Positions 18,061-26,822 of a stretch of DNA of 42,304 nucleotides are shown in pieces. The position numbers were made by a program, and so were the translations under genes. Source of the stretch: Bradyrhizobium campsiandrae (GTDB lineage Bacteria; Pseudomonadota; Alphaproteobacteria; Rhizobiales; Xanthobacteraceae); assembly GCF_014529705.1 (NCBI RefSeq), contig NZ_JAANIH010000074.1, forward strand, positions 1 through 42,304. The letters are read 5' to 3'. Position 1 is the first letter of the stretch; the number at the start of each line of letters is the position of its first letter. The notes beneath the pieces were generated by a model. The model had not been told where the DNA came from, did no database searches, and saw only the letters and a program-made list of their open reading frames with translations.

Positions 18061-18108
18061 GACGACGCCCGCTCGGGGATTGTCCCTCTTGGCGGGCGAC
18101 GTCTTTTT
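18061..18108 (+). terminator. Intrinsic terminator after the pilin gene
   Basis: GACGACGCCCGC (18061-18072) pairs with GCGGGCGACGTC (18092-18103) with one mismatch, enclosing a smaller GGGA/TCCC hairpin, and is followed directly by five T at 18104-18108. It is 55 bp after the pilin stop. Confidence 0.85.
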
Positions 18109-18148
18109 AGGGACGACCGAGGCGGCTATCGCTGCCTATGATCACAGC

Positions 18149-18316
18149 TTGTCCACCCCATGATCCGGGGCCATCCACCGGCTGAAAACCGGTTTATCCA
18201 GCCACTTCTCCACAGCCTGGCTCGCGCTTGTCTCGGATGATCGGGCGAGGCTTGCACGGCTTTACCACAGCTCTGCCAACAGGCCTGTCCACAACCTATC
18301 CACAGGCCTATCCACG
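18149..18316 (+). promoter_or_regulatory. Cluster of eight DnaA-box-like 9-mers
   Basis: Sites related to TTATCCACA, all in the same orientation, start at 18149 (TTGTCCACC), 18171 (CCATCCACC), 18194 (TTATCCAGC), 18206 (TTCTCCACA), 18261 (TTTACCACA), 18285 (CTGTCCACA), 18296 (CTATCCACA) and 18308 (CTATCCACG). Two match the consensus at eight of nine positions and the rest at six or seven. The steps (22, 23, 12, 55, 24, 11, 12) are close to multiples of one helical turn. The block lies between the pilin terminator and the end of the flavoprotein gene. A role in DnaA binding is inferred. Confidence 0.5.
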
Positions 18317-19918
18317 GCTTGCGAACAGGCTGCGATGATCCCGCAGGATTGCGCGAGCCGCATTGTGACCGGGCGCGCCGGTGACCCCACCGCCGGGATG
18401 AGCGCCGGAACCGCAGTGATAGAGGCCCTTCAGGGGACCGCGATAATCGGCATGGCCCAGCATCGGCCGCGCCGAGAACAGCTGGTTCAGCGTCAGCGCA
18501 CCGTGGAAGATATCGCCGCCGAGCAGGCCGAATTGCCGCTCCAGATCGAGGGGCGAGAGGATCTGGCGTCCGAGCACGCTGGCGGCAAAGCCCGGCGCGT
18601 AGCTGTCCACCGTCGCGATCATGAGATCGGCGACCTCGTCGCGGTGGTCGTCCCAGGACCTGCCGTCGGGCAATTCGGGCGCGACGTGCTGACAAAACAG
18701 GCTCGCCACGTGCTTGCCGGCCGGCGCCAGCGTGTCGTCGAGCGTTGAGGGGATCAGCATCTCGACGATTGGCTGCTGGCTCCAGCCTCGCGCGCGCGCG
18801 TCGAGGTAAGCGCGGTCCATGTAGCCGAGACTGGGCGCCAGGATAATGCCTGATGTGAGATGGTCACCCTCCCCGGGCAGCGCCGTGAAGGAGGGCAGGC
18901 GGTCCAGCGCGACGTTCATGCGGAAAGTGCCGGAGCCGTTCTTCCAGTGGCGGATACGGGCGAGGAAATCGGCCGGCAGCGTGTCGGCGGCGATCAACCG
19001 CGTATAGAGCAGCTTCGGATTGACGTTGGCGGCGACATATCGTGCGCGGATGGTCGTGCCGTTCTCCAGCACCACGCCGGCGGCGCGGTCGCGCTCCACG
19101 ATGACCTCGCGGACGCCGGCATCCGTGTCGATCGTCACACCACGCGCTCTTGCGGCGCGCGCCATCGCTTGCGTGATCGCGCCCATGCCACCGACGGCAT
19201 GACCCCAGACGCCCTTCTTGCCGTTCACCTCGCCGAAGGCGTGATGCAGCATCACATAGGCCGAGCCTGCGGCGTAGGGGCTCGCATAATTGCCGACGAT
19301 CGCATCGAAGCCGAACTGCGCCTTGACCAGATCGTGCTCGAAACGCTCGTCCAGCATCTCGCCGGCCGAGCGGGTGAAGAGATCGAGCAGGCTGCGGCTT
19401 CTTTCCAGCGTCAGGCCGCGCAGGATGTTGGCCGTCGTCAGCGCGTTGGCGGCCTCGCGGATCGCGCCAGGACCGAAACCTCCGAGCAGGTTCGGCGGCG
19501 CGCGCAGCACGAACTGCCTGAGCACGTCGGCAATGTCCTCGAGCTCGCGCGAAAACCCGTCCAGCGCATCAGCATCGCGCGCGCTGAGCCGGGCGACGGA
19601 CGACTTGGTCCGGCCCTCGCCGGTGAGGAGATAGTTGCCCTCGGGCGCGGGCAGAAAATTCTGCGCGCGCCGCTCGACCACGCGCAGGCCCTGTTCGGTG
19701 AGCCCGAGATCGCGGATCACCTGCGGATTGAGCAGGCTCACGGTGTAGGCCGCGACCGAGTTGCGAAAGCCCGGGTGAAACTCTTCGGTGACCGCGGCCC
19801 CGCCGACCACCTTGCGGCGCTCGACCACGTGCACGCGCAAGCCCGCCATCGCGAGATAGGCCGCGCAGGTGAGGCCGTTATGGCCAGCGCCGATGATGAC
19901 GACGTCGGTTTCGATCAT
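18308..19918 (-). CDS. FAD-dependent oxidoreductase, PYROXD2 / phytoene desaturase-like
   Basis: This is a flavin amine oxidase / carotenoid-desaturase-fold protein. From the ATG at 19918 it has 536 residues. The N-terminus has the dinucleotide-binding motif VVIIGAGHNGLTCAAYLA followed by VVERRKVVGGAAVTEE. The middle has AYVMLHHAFGE and GHAVGGMGAITQAMARAA, and the C-terminus has YHCGSGAHPGGGVTGAPGHNAA, the second FAD contact typical of PYROXD2-like proteins. No carotenoid genes are nearby, so pigment synthesis is unlikely and the substrate is unknown. The frame runs back to 20041, but that extension crosses a dispersed repeat. Confidence 0.85.
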   Translation of the reverse strand: MIETDVVIIGAGHNGLTCAAYLAMAGLRVHVVERRKVVGGAAVTEEFHPGFRNSVAAYTVSLLNPQVIRDLGLTEQGLRVVERRAQNFLPAPEGNYLLTGEGRTKSSVARLSARDADALDGFSRELEDIADVLRQFVLRAPPNLLGGFGPGAIREAANALTTANILRGLTLERSRSLLDLFTRSAGEMLDERFEHDLVKAQFGFDAIVGNYASPYAAGSAYVMLHHAFGEVNGKKGVWGHAVGGMGAITQAMARAARARGVTIDTDAGVREVIVERDRAAGVVLENGTTIRARYVAANVNPKLLYTRLIAADTLPADFLARIRHWKNGSGTFRMNVALDRLPSFTALPGEGDHLTSGIILAPSLGYMDRAYLDARARGWSQQPIVEMLIPSTLDDTLAPAGKHVASLFCQHVAPELPDGRSWDDHRDEVADLMIATVDSYAPGFAASVLGRQILSPLDLERQFGLLGGDIFHGALTLNQLFSARPMLGHADYRGPLKGLYHCGSGAHPGGGVTGAPGHNAARAILRDHRSLFASRG

Positions 19919-19930
19919 GACTTCCTTGGC

Positions 19931-20028
19931 GTCATTCCGGGGCGATGCGCAGCATCGAACTCTGGTCCGCAATTGCGCACCTGAGAATCTCGAGGTCCGG
20001 GTTCGAGCTTCGCGCGCCCCGGAACGAC
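19931..20028. repeat. Dispersed palindromic repeat between divergent genes
   Basis: GTCATTCCGGGGCG at 19931-19944 pairs with CGCCCCGGAACGAC at 20015-20028, with one G/T difference. Inside are GAGAATCTCGAG and GGGTTCGAGCTTCGCGCG. This matches the CATTCCGGGGCGCGC type of Bradyrhizobium repeat. It lies upstream of both the flavoprotein and the membrane-spermidine synthase-like genes, and both frames can be read into it without being coding there. Confidence 0.7.
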
Positions 20029-20142
20029 CCTGTAATATCAAGCCTTCCTCGCTGCAACATCACGAGACCATTTATTGCTCGTTCAGGCGCGGTGTGCTCC
20101 ATTGCGCCGCCCGGCGCCCGCCGGGAGAAAGCCGGAGCTCTC

Positions 20143-22425
20143 ATGGATTCGATCGCGCAACCCGCCGCCACGGAGCAGCCGTCCACCTCGCGCAACCGGT
20201 TGCTGCTGACGGTCTATACCGCTGCGATCTTCGTCAGCGCGCTCCTGCTGTTTTCGGTGCAGCCGCTGTTCACGAAGATGGTGCTGCCGCGGCTCGGCGG
20301 CTCGCCGGCCGTGTGGTCGGTGGCGATGGTGTTCTTCCAGTCCCTGCTGCTGGCGGGCTATGCCTACGCGCATCTCTTGATGCAGATCAGGAACCGCGTG
20401 GTGCCGGTCGTGGTGCATCTGGTGCTGTTGATCGCAGCCTTCATCACCTTGCCGCTTGGCATCGCCAGCGCCTATGGCGAGCCGCCGGCGTCCGGCTACG
20501 CGTTCTGGCTGCTCGGCCTGTTCGTGATGTCGATCGGCTTGCCGTTCTTCGCGCTCGCGGCCAACAATCCGCTGCTGCAGGCCTGGTTCGTTCGCACCGG
20601 CCATCCGGATGGGCGCGACCCCTACTTCCTCTATGCCTCCTCCAATATCGGCAGCTTCCTTGCGCTGTTGTCCTATCCGTTTCTGCTGGAGCCGATCTTC
20701 ACGCTGCACACGCAGAACCGGCTCTGGACCGGCGGCTATGGTCTGTTGATCCTGCTGATCGCGGGCTGCGGCGCGCTGCTGCTGCGCTCGCCCAAGGTTG
20801 CGCTCACCGATGCGCGCCTCGACGAGGCAAATGCACCGGCGCCGACGCTGCTGACACGGCTGCGCTGGATCTTCCTCGCGGCCGTGCCGTCAGGCCTGCT
20901 GATCGCGGTCACCGCGCATATCTCGACCGACGTCGCGGCCGCGCCGCTGCTATGGGTGCTGCCGCTGTCGCTGTATCTCCTGACCTGGGTGGTGGTGTTT
21001 CAGTCGCGGCCTCTGCTGCCGCACAAATGGATGCTGATGCTACAGCCGGTCGCGATTGCCGGCGTCGTCTTCCTGCTGGCGTTTGGCGGCGAGCAGAACC
21101 TGCTGCTCACGCTCGGCGGTCATCAATTGTGCTTCTTCGTCATCGCCATGGCCTGCCACGGCGAATTGGCGCGGACGCGCCCGGCGGCCAGATATCTCAC
21201 CGGCTTCTATGTTGCACTTTCGTTCGGCGGCATGATTGGCGGTCTGTTTGCCGGTCTCGTCGCGCCCTTCACCTTCTCCTGGATCGCCGAATATCCGATC
21301 CTGGTTGCGCTCGCAGCGCTGTGCCGGCCGGCGGCGAACGAGCGTCTTGCGGGCATCGTCAAATGGTACTGGCTGGTGCTTGCCGCGCTCGCAGTGGCGC
21401 TCGTTGCGCCGTCCTATCTGGCGGGCGATCTCTCGGCCTGGTTCGAGGATCACCGTGTCTGGGTGGCCGGCGCCGTCGGCATACTCGCCGCGCTGCTGGC
21501 GGTGTCGCTCAATGCCGACCGCTGGAAGATCTTCGCCACGGTCGCGCTCGCACTGGCGTTGACGCGGATCTATCCGGCCGACGAGGGCCGCGTCACCACC
21601 GTGCGCAGCTTCTTCGGCGTGCACAAGATCGTGGTGACGCCGGGCGGCTATTTCCACGTCCTGATGCATGGCACCACGATTCACGGCGCCGAACGCTTCC
21701 GCAACAATGACGGCACGCCGGTCACCGGCCGGCCCGAGCCGATCACCTACTATCATAAGGACGGCGGCATCGGTCAGGCCATCACCGCGATCCGCGAGCG
21801 CAAGGGCGCGCCGTTGAAGGTCGCGGCGATCGGCGTCGGCTCCGGCACGCTCGCCTGCGCGGCCGAGCCCGGTGAGGACTGGAAATTTTTCGAGATCGAC
21901 CAGTCGATGGTGGATGCCGCGCGTGATCCCAAAAATTTCCGTTACATATCGAGCTGCCTGCCGGACCTGAAGCCGGTGATCGGGGACGCGCGCCTCACCT
22001 TCGCCAGGGAGCCCGACGGTGTCTACGATCTCATTATCGTCGATGCCTATTCGTCGGATGCGATCCCGATCCATCTGGCGACCCAGGAGGCGATGAAGAT
22101 CTACAAGGACAAGCTCGCCCCGCACGGCGCCGTCGTGATGCACGTCTCCAACCGCCATCTCGATCTCGAGCCTGTCGTGGTCGGGATCGCCGATGCGAAC
22201 GACCTCAAAAGCTGGGTCTATGACGAGGATTCCGGCCGCGACGCCGACTACATCTTTTCGACCGACGTCGTCATCTCCGCGCGCGCGGCGGAAGATGTCG
22301 GCAAGCTGGCCTCCTCCAAGCAGTGGGAGGAGACCGATGCGGACGAGAAGGTGCGGGTGTGGACCGACGATTATTCCAACATCCTCGGCGCGCTGTACCG
22401 GCGCTTGCGGTACGGTGAACAGTAG
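20143..22425 (+). CDS. Membrane protein fused to a spermidine synthase-like domain
   Basis: The 760-residue protein joins a polytopic membrane half (about 25-520, around 12 hydrophobic segments beginning LLLTVYTAAIFVSALLLFSV, with KMVLPRLGGSPAVWSVAMVFFQ) to a C-terminal Rossmann methyltransferase-fold domain like spermidine synthase (about 600-750). That domain has VAAIGVGSGTLACAA, the acidic KFFEIDQSMVDAA, GDARLTF and LIIVDAYSSDAIPIHLAT. The fusion is a known bacterial family without a settled substrate. The canonical Gly-Gly-Gly-Asp-Gly loop of true spermidine synthases is changed to GVGSG, so polyamine synthesis should not be assumed. The ATG at 20143 follows CCGGAGCTCTC. It converges on the next gene with an 18-bp gap. 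Confidence 0.88.
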   Translation: MDSIAQPAATEQPSTSRNRLLLTVYTAAIFVSALLLFSVQPLFTKMVLPRLGGSPAVWSVAMVFFQSLLLAGYAYAHLLMQIRNRVVPVVVHLVLLIAAFITLPLGIASAYGEPPASGYAFWLLGLFVMSIGLPFFALAANNPLLQAWFVRTGHPDGRDPYFLYASSNIGSFLALLSYPFLLEPIFTLHTQNRLWTGGYGLLILLIAGCGALLLRSPKVALTDARLDEANAPAPTLLTRLRWIFLAAVPSGLLIAVTAHISTDVAAAPLLWVLPLSLYLLTWVVVFQSRPLLPHKWMLMLQPVAIAGVVFLLAFGGEQNLLLTLGGHQLCFFVIAMACHGELARTRPAARYLTGFYVALSFGGMIGGLFAGLVAPFTFSWIAEYPILVALAALCRPAANERLAGIVKWYWLVLAALAVALVAPSYLAGDLSAWFEDHRVWVAGAVGILAALLAVSLNADRWKIFATVALALALTRIYPADEGRVTTVRSFFGVHKIVVTPGGYFHVLMHGTTIHGAERFRNNDGTPVTGRPEPITYYHKDGGIGQAITAIRERKGAPLKVAAIGVGSGTLACAAEPGEDWKFFEIDQSMVDAARDPKNFRYISSCLPDLKPVIGDARLTFAREPDGVYDLIIVDAYSSDAIPIHLATQEAMKIYKDKLAPHGAVVMHVSNRHLDLEPVVVGIADANDLKSWVYDEDSGRDADYIFSTDVVISARAAEDVGKLASSKQWEETDADEKVRVWTDDYSNILGALYRRLRYGEQ

Positions 22426-22443
22426 CGCTCCGTCGTGTGGGAC

Positions 22444-23445
22444 TTACGGTTCGACCGGCGTCCCCGCCGGCAGCGCCAAGCCCTTCTCGCCGGCGACCTG
22501 GCGCAACAGGTCCGGCCTGTCTGAGATGATGCCGTCGACGCCGATCTCGATCATCCGCGCCATGTCGTCAGGCTTATTGACCGTCCAGACCACGACGCGT
22601 AGCCCCTGCGCATGGGCCTCCGCGACAAGGGCGGCGGTCACGTCACCGAAATAGGGCGACCACACCGCCCCGCCCGCGGCCTTGATCGTCCGCGGCAGCG
22701 AGCTGCCGTAATCCGCCGGGTTGAAGCCTGCCGTCCAGTTGGTCTCCTTATCGAGGACGACGGTCGGTGCCGAGCCGCGCTGGATCGTCAGGTACACGGT
22801 CGGAATTGCCGGAGCCCGTTGCTGGACGAGGAGCAGGGTCCGCCAGTCGAACGACTGGATCATGACGCGATCGGAAAATCTTTCGGCCTCGATCACGGCG
22901 AGCAGCTTGGCGACGAAGGCTTGCGGCTCCAGCGATTCATCCGGATGGTCGGGATCGATCTTGGTCTCGATATTGAAGCGCACGCGCTCATTGCCGGATT
23001 TGCGCACCAGCGCGAACAGCTCCTTCAGCGTGGGAATGCGCGTCCCCGGCAGGGCGCGCTGATCGGGAAACTGTTTCGCATAGGCGCTGTCCGGCCGGAT
23101 CTGGCCGACGTCGTAAGTCCTGACGTCGGCGAAGCGCAGCTTCACGAAAGGCGTGCCGGGCGCAGCGACATAGGCGCCATTCGCATCCCGCGCGAGATCG
23201 GGATTGAGCCCGCGCTCGTGCGATACGACGACCTCGCCGTCGGCTGTGACGCCGACGTCGAGCTCCAGCGTGTCCACGCCCATCGTCAGCGCATTGGCAA
23301 AGGCCGGCAGGGTATTTTCCGGCAACAGCGCGCGCCCGCCGCGATGGGCCTCCAGATCGAACGCCATCGCTTGTCCGGTCATAGCTTGTCCTGTCGTGAG
23401 AACCGAAAGCACTGTCAGAATTGTCGCAACACGTGACAGCATCAC
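22444..23445 (-). CDS. Exported glycerophosphodiester phosphodiesterase
   Basis: The enzyme hydrolyses glycerophosphodiesters to sn-glycerol 3-phosphate and an alcohol. The 333 residues start with a signal peptide (about 1-28, ending GQAMA), so the enzyme is expected in the periplasm, as for GlpQ. Catalytic and metal residues fit His34 and Glu43 in AHRGGRALLPENT, Glu61 and Asp63 in LELDVGVTADGEVVVSHE, and His76. The C-terminal strand VVVWTVNKPDDMARMIEIG and GIISDRPDLL complete the TIM-barrel family pattern. It is divergent from the CHAT-domain gene, with 132 bp between the starts. Confidence 0.93.
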   Translation of the reverse strand: MMLSRVATILTVLSVLTTGQAMTGQAMAFDLEAHRGGRALLPENTLPAFANALTMGVDTLELDVGVTADGEVVVSHERGLNPDLARDANGAYVAAPGTPFVKLRFADVRTYDVGQIRPDSAYAKQFPDQRALPGTRIPTLKELFALVRKSGNERVRFNIETKIDPDHPDESLEPQAFVAKLLAVIEAERFSDRVMIQSFDWRTLLLVQQRAPAIPTVYLTIQRGSAPTVVLDKETNWTAGFNPADYGSSLPRTIKAAGGAVWSPYFGDVTAALVAEAHAQGLRVVVWTVNKPDDMARMIEIGVDGIISDRPDLLRQVAGEKGLALPAGTPVEP

Positions 23446-23577
23446 AGTTTTCAGTCCTAATGAAAGGAAAAAGCATATGAAATCTCCGCCGGTTTCGTCC
23501 AGCCCCGCAGTCGACAGCGGCCGCCGGCATCTCTATCTTCCCGGGATTGCACCTCGACGCGCGTGACGGGATTTTGC

Positions 23578-26500
23578 ATGAGCCGCGCCCGCTTGTTCGC
23601 CGCTATTTTTCTCGCGGCACTGACCCTGTCGCAGCCGGCCTTCGCCCAGCGCGGCAATGATTTCGATTCGCTGCTGGCGCAGATGAACGCGGCGACACAA
23701 GGCGGGCGCTGGGCCGAGGGGCTGGCCGCGGCGCAGAAGCTGGAAGCCCTGGTGCGCCGCCGCCAGGGCGCCGACAACATGAACTATGCCGGCGTGCTGC
23801 ACAATGAAGGCATGTTCCTGCACAATCTCGGCCGCTATGGTGAAGCCGTCGACAAGCTCAATGCCGCGCTCGCGATCAAGCTGCGCAACAACGACGTCGC
23901 TTCGAGCTTGCGCACCTCCAACATCCTGGTGGGCTCGCTCGCGATGCTCGACCGGCGGGCAGAGGCGACGACGGTGGCCGAACGGGCGCTGGCTCTCGGT
24001 ACCAGCGCGTTCGGCGCCAATGACGTGCACCTCTCGGACACGCTGGCCGGGCTTGGCGGACTGGCGCGCGACAAGGAGAACTACACGGAGGCGGCCGGCT
24101 ATTTCGAGCGCGTGCTTACCGGCTTGCAGGCCGCCAATGCGCCGCCGCTCGCCATTGCGTCAGCCCTGGACGATCTCGGCGATGTCTACGGCTTGCAGGG
24201 GCGTTTCGACGACGGCGAGCGCATGCTGAAGCAAGGTCTTGAACGACTCGACCGCAGCTTCGGCCCCAATGCCGAGGCCGCGCCGAACTACGACAAGATG
24301 CTCAATGATCTCGGCAATCTCTATCTGGATGCCGGCCGTCTGACCGACGCTGAGGCTGTGATGCGCCGCGCGCTTGCGATCACCCGGGCGCGCAGCGGCG
24401 ATGCCCATCCGAACGTCGCGGCCACCATGGGCAATCTCGCGACCGTCCTGGAGCACGAGGCGCGCTACGCCGAGGCCGAAAAGCTGTACCAGCAGACGCT
24501 CCAGGCCTATGAGCGGATCTACGGCCCAAACCATCCGACCACGGCGATCGGGCTGAACAATCTCGCCAACGCCTATTCGGCGCAGGGCAGGAACGAGGCG
24601 GCGGCGGGCCTCCAGGAGCGCGTGCTCGCGATTGATGAAAAGGCCTTCGGCCCCGATAGTCCTGATGTCGGGCGCGCCCTGAACAATCTCGCCAACAGCT
24701 ATGCGAGCCTCGGCCGCAGCGACCAGGCGCTCGACCTCTACCGCCGCTCGCTCGCAGTGATGGAGCGCAAGTTCGGCGAAGGCAGCGGCGCGAGCGCGCT
24801 GGCGGCGGGTTCGCTCGGTCGGGCCTTGATGGATGCCGGCAGGACGGACGAGGCGAGACCCTATCTGATGCGTTGCCTCGAGATCGACGAGCGCGTGCTT
24901 GGCGGGGCGCATCCGCAACTGATCAAGGATCTGCGCGCTATCGCGCTGCTCGACTTGAAGACGGGCAATTTGACCGCAGCGCGCAGCTCGCTCGGCCGGG
25001 CGTTGGCGATCGCCCAGGACAGGCTCGGGCCGAACCATCAGGACACGATCGCAACGCTGCTCAACCTCGCCGAGGTCGATCGCCGCGAGGGCCGATGGGC
25101 GGACAGCCTGACGCGGCTGCGGCTCGCCGCGACCGCGCTCAACGCGCAGCGCAATGCGCAGTTCGTCCGTTTCACCGAGCTCGATCCCTGGCTGATCGAT
25201 GCGATCTGGCGCGTCGCCGACGGCAGGCCCGATGCCTCGGCGACGGACGAAGCCTTCGGTGCGGCACAGCGCGCGCATGAGACCACGGCAGGTGCTGCGC
25301 TGGCGCAGATGGCGGCCCGCTTCGGCGCCGGCAATGATGCGATCGCGGGATTGGTCCGGCGGCAACAGGATCTGAAGGCGAGCCTCGAGACGCTCGGCAA
25401 GCGCGTCACATCGGAGCTCGGGCAGGCGGACGGCAAGCGCAACGACACGTTGCTTGCAAGCCTGCGCGCGCAGGCGGCGCAAGCGCAGACGTCGCTTGAC
25501 GACATTACGGCCCAGCTCGACCGCAGCTATCCGGCCTATGCCGAACTGTCCAATCCGCAGCCGCTGACGATCGCGCCAGTGCAAGCGCTGCTGAGGCCGG
25601 ACGAAGCGCTGGTGACGTTCATCGCACTCAGCGACAAGACCTATGCCTTCGCAGTGACGCGGGAGGCGAGCGCGCTGCGCCAGATTGCGCTCGGCAACCG
25701 CGAGCTCAGCGATCGTGTCGCGCATCTGCGGCAGGGGCTCAGCGATCCCGAGAACGCCCAATCGTCATTCGATCTCGATGCGTCCTTCGAACTGTACTCT
25801 GCCTTGTTCGCTCCGATTGCGGCCGACATCGCCGGCAAGCCGAAGCTGCTGATCGTTCCCGCCGGTGCGCTGACCAGCCTGCCGTTTCAGGTGCTGGTGA
25901 CGAGGAAGCCTGATGCCGCGTCTTCCGATCGCTACCGGCAGGCGGCCTGGCTGCTCAACGAGCGTGCCATCACCGTGCTGCCCTCGGTGCCGAGCCTGCG
26001 CGCGCTACGCAGCTTTGCCAAGGACTCGCGCGCGCAAAAGCCGTTCATCGGTTTCGGCGATCCTCTGTTCCAGCGGTTACCCGGCGACAAGCGTCAAGGG
26101 CGCAACGTGCAGCCCTATCAGAACTACTATGACGGCTCCGCTGTCGATCTCGACCGCCTGCGCACGGGCCTGCCGGCCCTCCCGGAGACGGCGGGCGAGC
26201 TCCAGGCCGTGGCGCGCGCGCTTCACGCCTCGCCGCAAGATGACGTCAAGCTTGGTGCGGCCGCGACCGTGACCAGCGTCAATCTGCTGCCGCTTGATCA
26301 GTACCGTGTCGTCGATTTCGCGACCCATGGCCTCGTCGCGGGTGAGGTCAACGGCCTCAGCGAGCCGGCGCTGGTGCTGACGCTGCCGGACAAGCCGACC
26401 AATGAGGATGATGGTCTGCTCACCGCGAGCCGCATCGCAAAGCTCAAGCTCGATGCCGACTGGGCGGTGCTGTCGGCCTGCAACACCGCCGCGGGCGACA

Positions 26501-26769
26501 GGCCCGGCGCGGAAGGCCTGTCGGGGCTTGCGCGGGCCTTCTTCTATGCCGGCGCACGCGCGCTGCTGGTCTCGCATTGGCCGGTCGATTCCGATGCGGC
26601 GGTTCGGCTGACCACGGGCGCGTTCTCAGAGCTCGCTGCGCATCCCGGCATTGGCCGTGCCGAAGCCTTGCGACGTTCGATGAGGGCCCTGATCGCGGAT
26701 CGGTCGTCGCCTCGCAATGCCGATCCTGCGGTATGGGCGCCCTTCGTGCTGGTCGGCGAGGGCGGTTGA
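23578..26769 (+). CDS. Exported TPR-CHAT domain protein (caspase-like fold)
   Basis: CHAT domains are clan CD, caspase-like cysteine peptidase domains. From the ATG at 23578 the protein has 1063 residues: a signal peptide (LFAAIFLAALTLSQPAFAQ), about ten TPR units of the 42-residue kinesin-light-chain type (for example NNLANAYSAQGRNEAAAGLQ) over residues 30-500, a helical spacer at about 500-680, and a C-terminal CHAT domain. The catalytic dyad fits His917 in FATHG and Cys968 in SACNTA, followed by GLARAFFYAGARALLVSHWPVD. Both residues are present, so activity is plausible. An in-frame GTG at 23563 is a possible alternative start. The M28-like gene begins 53 bp downstream. Target and role are unknown. 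Confidence 0.9.
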   Translation: MSRARLFAAIFLAALTLSQPAFAQRGNDFDSLLAQMNAATQGGRWAEGLAAAQKLEALVRRRQGADNMNYAGVLHNEGMFLHNLGRYGEAVDKLNAALAIKLRNNDVASSLRTSNILVGSLAMLDRRAEATTVAERALALGTSAFGANDVHLSDTLAGLGGLARDKENYTEAAGYFERVLTGLQAANAPPLAIASALDDLGDVYGLQGRFDDGERMLKQGLERLDRSFGPNAEAAPNYDKMLNDLGNLYLDAGRLTDAEAVMRRALAITRARSGDAHPNVAATMGNLATVLEHEARYAEAEKLYQQTLQAYERIYGPNHPTTAIGLNNLANAYSAQGRNEAAAGLQERVLAIDEKAFGPDSPDVGRALNNLANSYASLGRSDQALDLYRRSLAVMERKFGEGSGASALAAGSLGRALMDAGRTDEARPYLMRCLEIDERVLGGAHPQLIKDLRAIALLDLKTGNLTAARSSLGRALAIAQDRLGPNHQDTIATLLNLAEVDRREGRWADSLTRLRLAATALNAQRNAQFVRFTELDPWLIDAIWRVADGRPDASATDEAFGAAQRAHETTAGAALAQMAARFGAGNDAIAGLVRRQQDLKASLETLGKRVTSELGQADGKRNDTLLASLRAQAAQAQTSLDDITAQLDRSYPAYAELSNPQPLTIAPVQALLRPDEALVTFIALSDKTYAFAVTREASALRQIALGNRELSDRVAHLRQGLSDPENAQSSFDLDASFELYSALFAPIAADIAGKPKLLIVPAGALTSLPFQVLVTRKPDAASSDRYRQAAWLLNERAITVLPSVPSLRALRSFAKDSRAQKPFIGFGDPLFQRLPGDKRQGRNVQPYQNYYDGSAVDLDRLRTGLPALPETAGELQAVARALHASPQDDVKLGAAATVTSVNLLPLDQYRVVDFATHGLVAGEVNGLSEPALVLTLPDKPTNEDDGLLTASRIAKLKLDADWAVLSACNTAAGDRPGAEGLSGLARAFFYAGARALLVSHWPVDSDAAVRLTTGAFSELAAHPGIGRAEALRRSMRALIADRSSPRNADPAVWAPFVLVGEGG

Positions 26770-26822
26770 CGGCGGCTGCAGAAAGCCCAAACTGACTTGC
26801 AAAAAAGTCGGGAGCGATTCAC

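Noticed and set aside
18149..18316. Main chromosomal origin (oriC)
   Set aside because: No origin-linked genes, no AT-rich unwinding element, and most boxes deviate from consensus. It is kept only as a DnaA-box-like cluster.
18308..19918. Phytoene desaturase of carotenoid synthesis (crtI)
   Set aside because: The fold matches, but no other carotenoid genes are nearby and the C-terminal motif fits PYROXD2-like proteins better.
20143..22425. Ordinary spermidine synthase (speE)
   Set aside because: It carries a 12-helix membrane half and lacks the usual Gly-rich Asp loop, so the simple name would mislead.
24160..25761. 533-codon minus-strand frame across the TPR-CHAT gene
   Set aside because: Antisense shadow with Arg/Gly-rich low-complexity product.
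23578..26769. CHAT protein as part of a CRISPR or gasdermin defence system
   Set aside because: No CRISPR array, effector or gasdermin-like gene is in the window, and the protein has a signal peptide.
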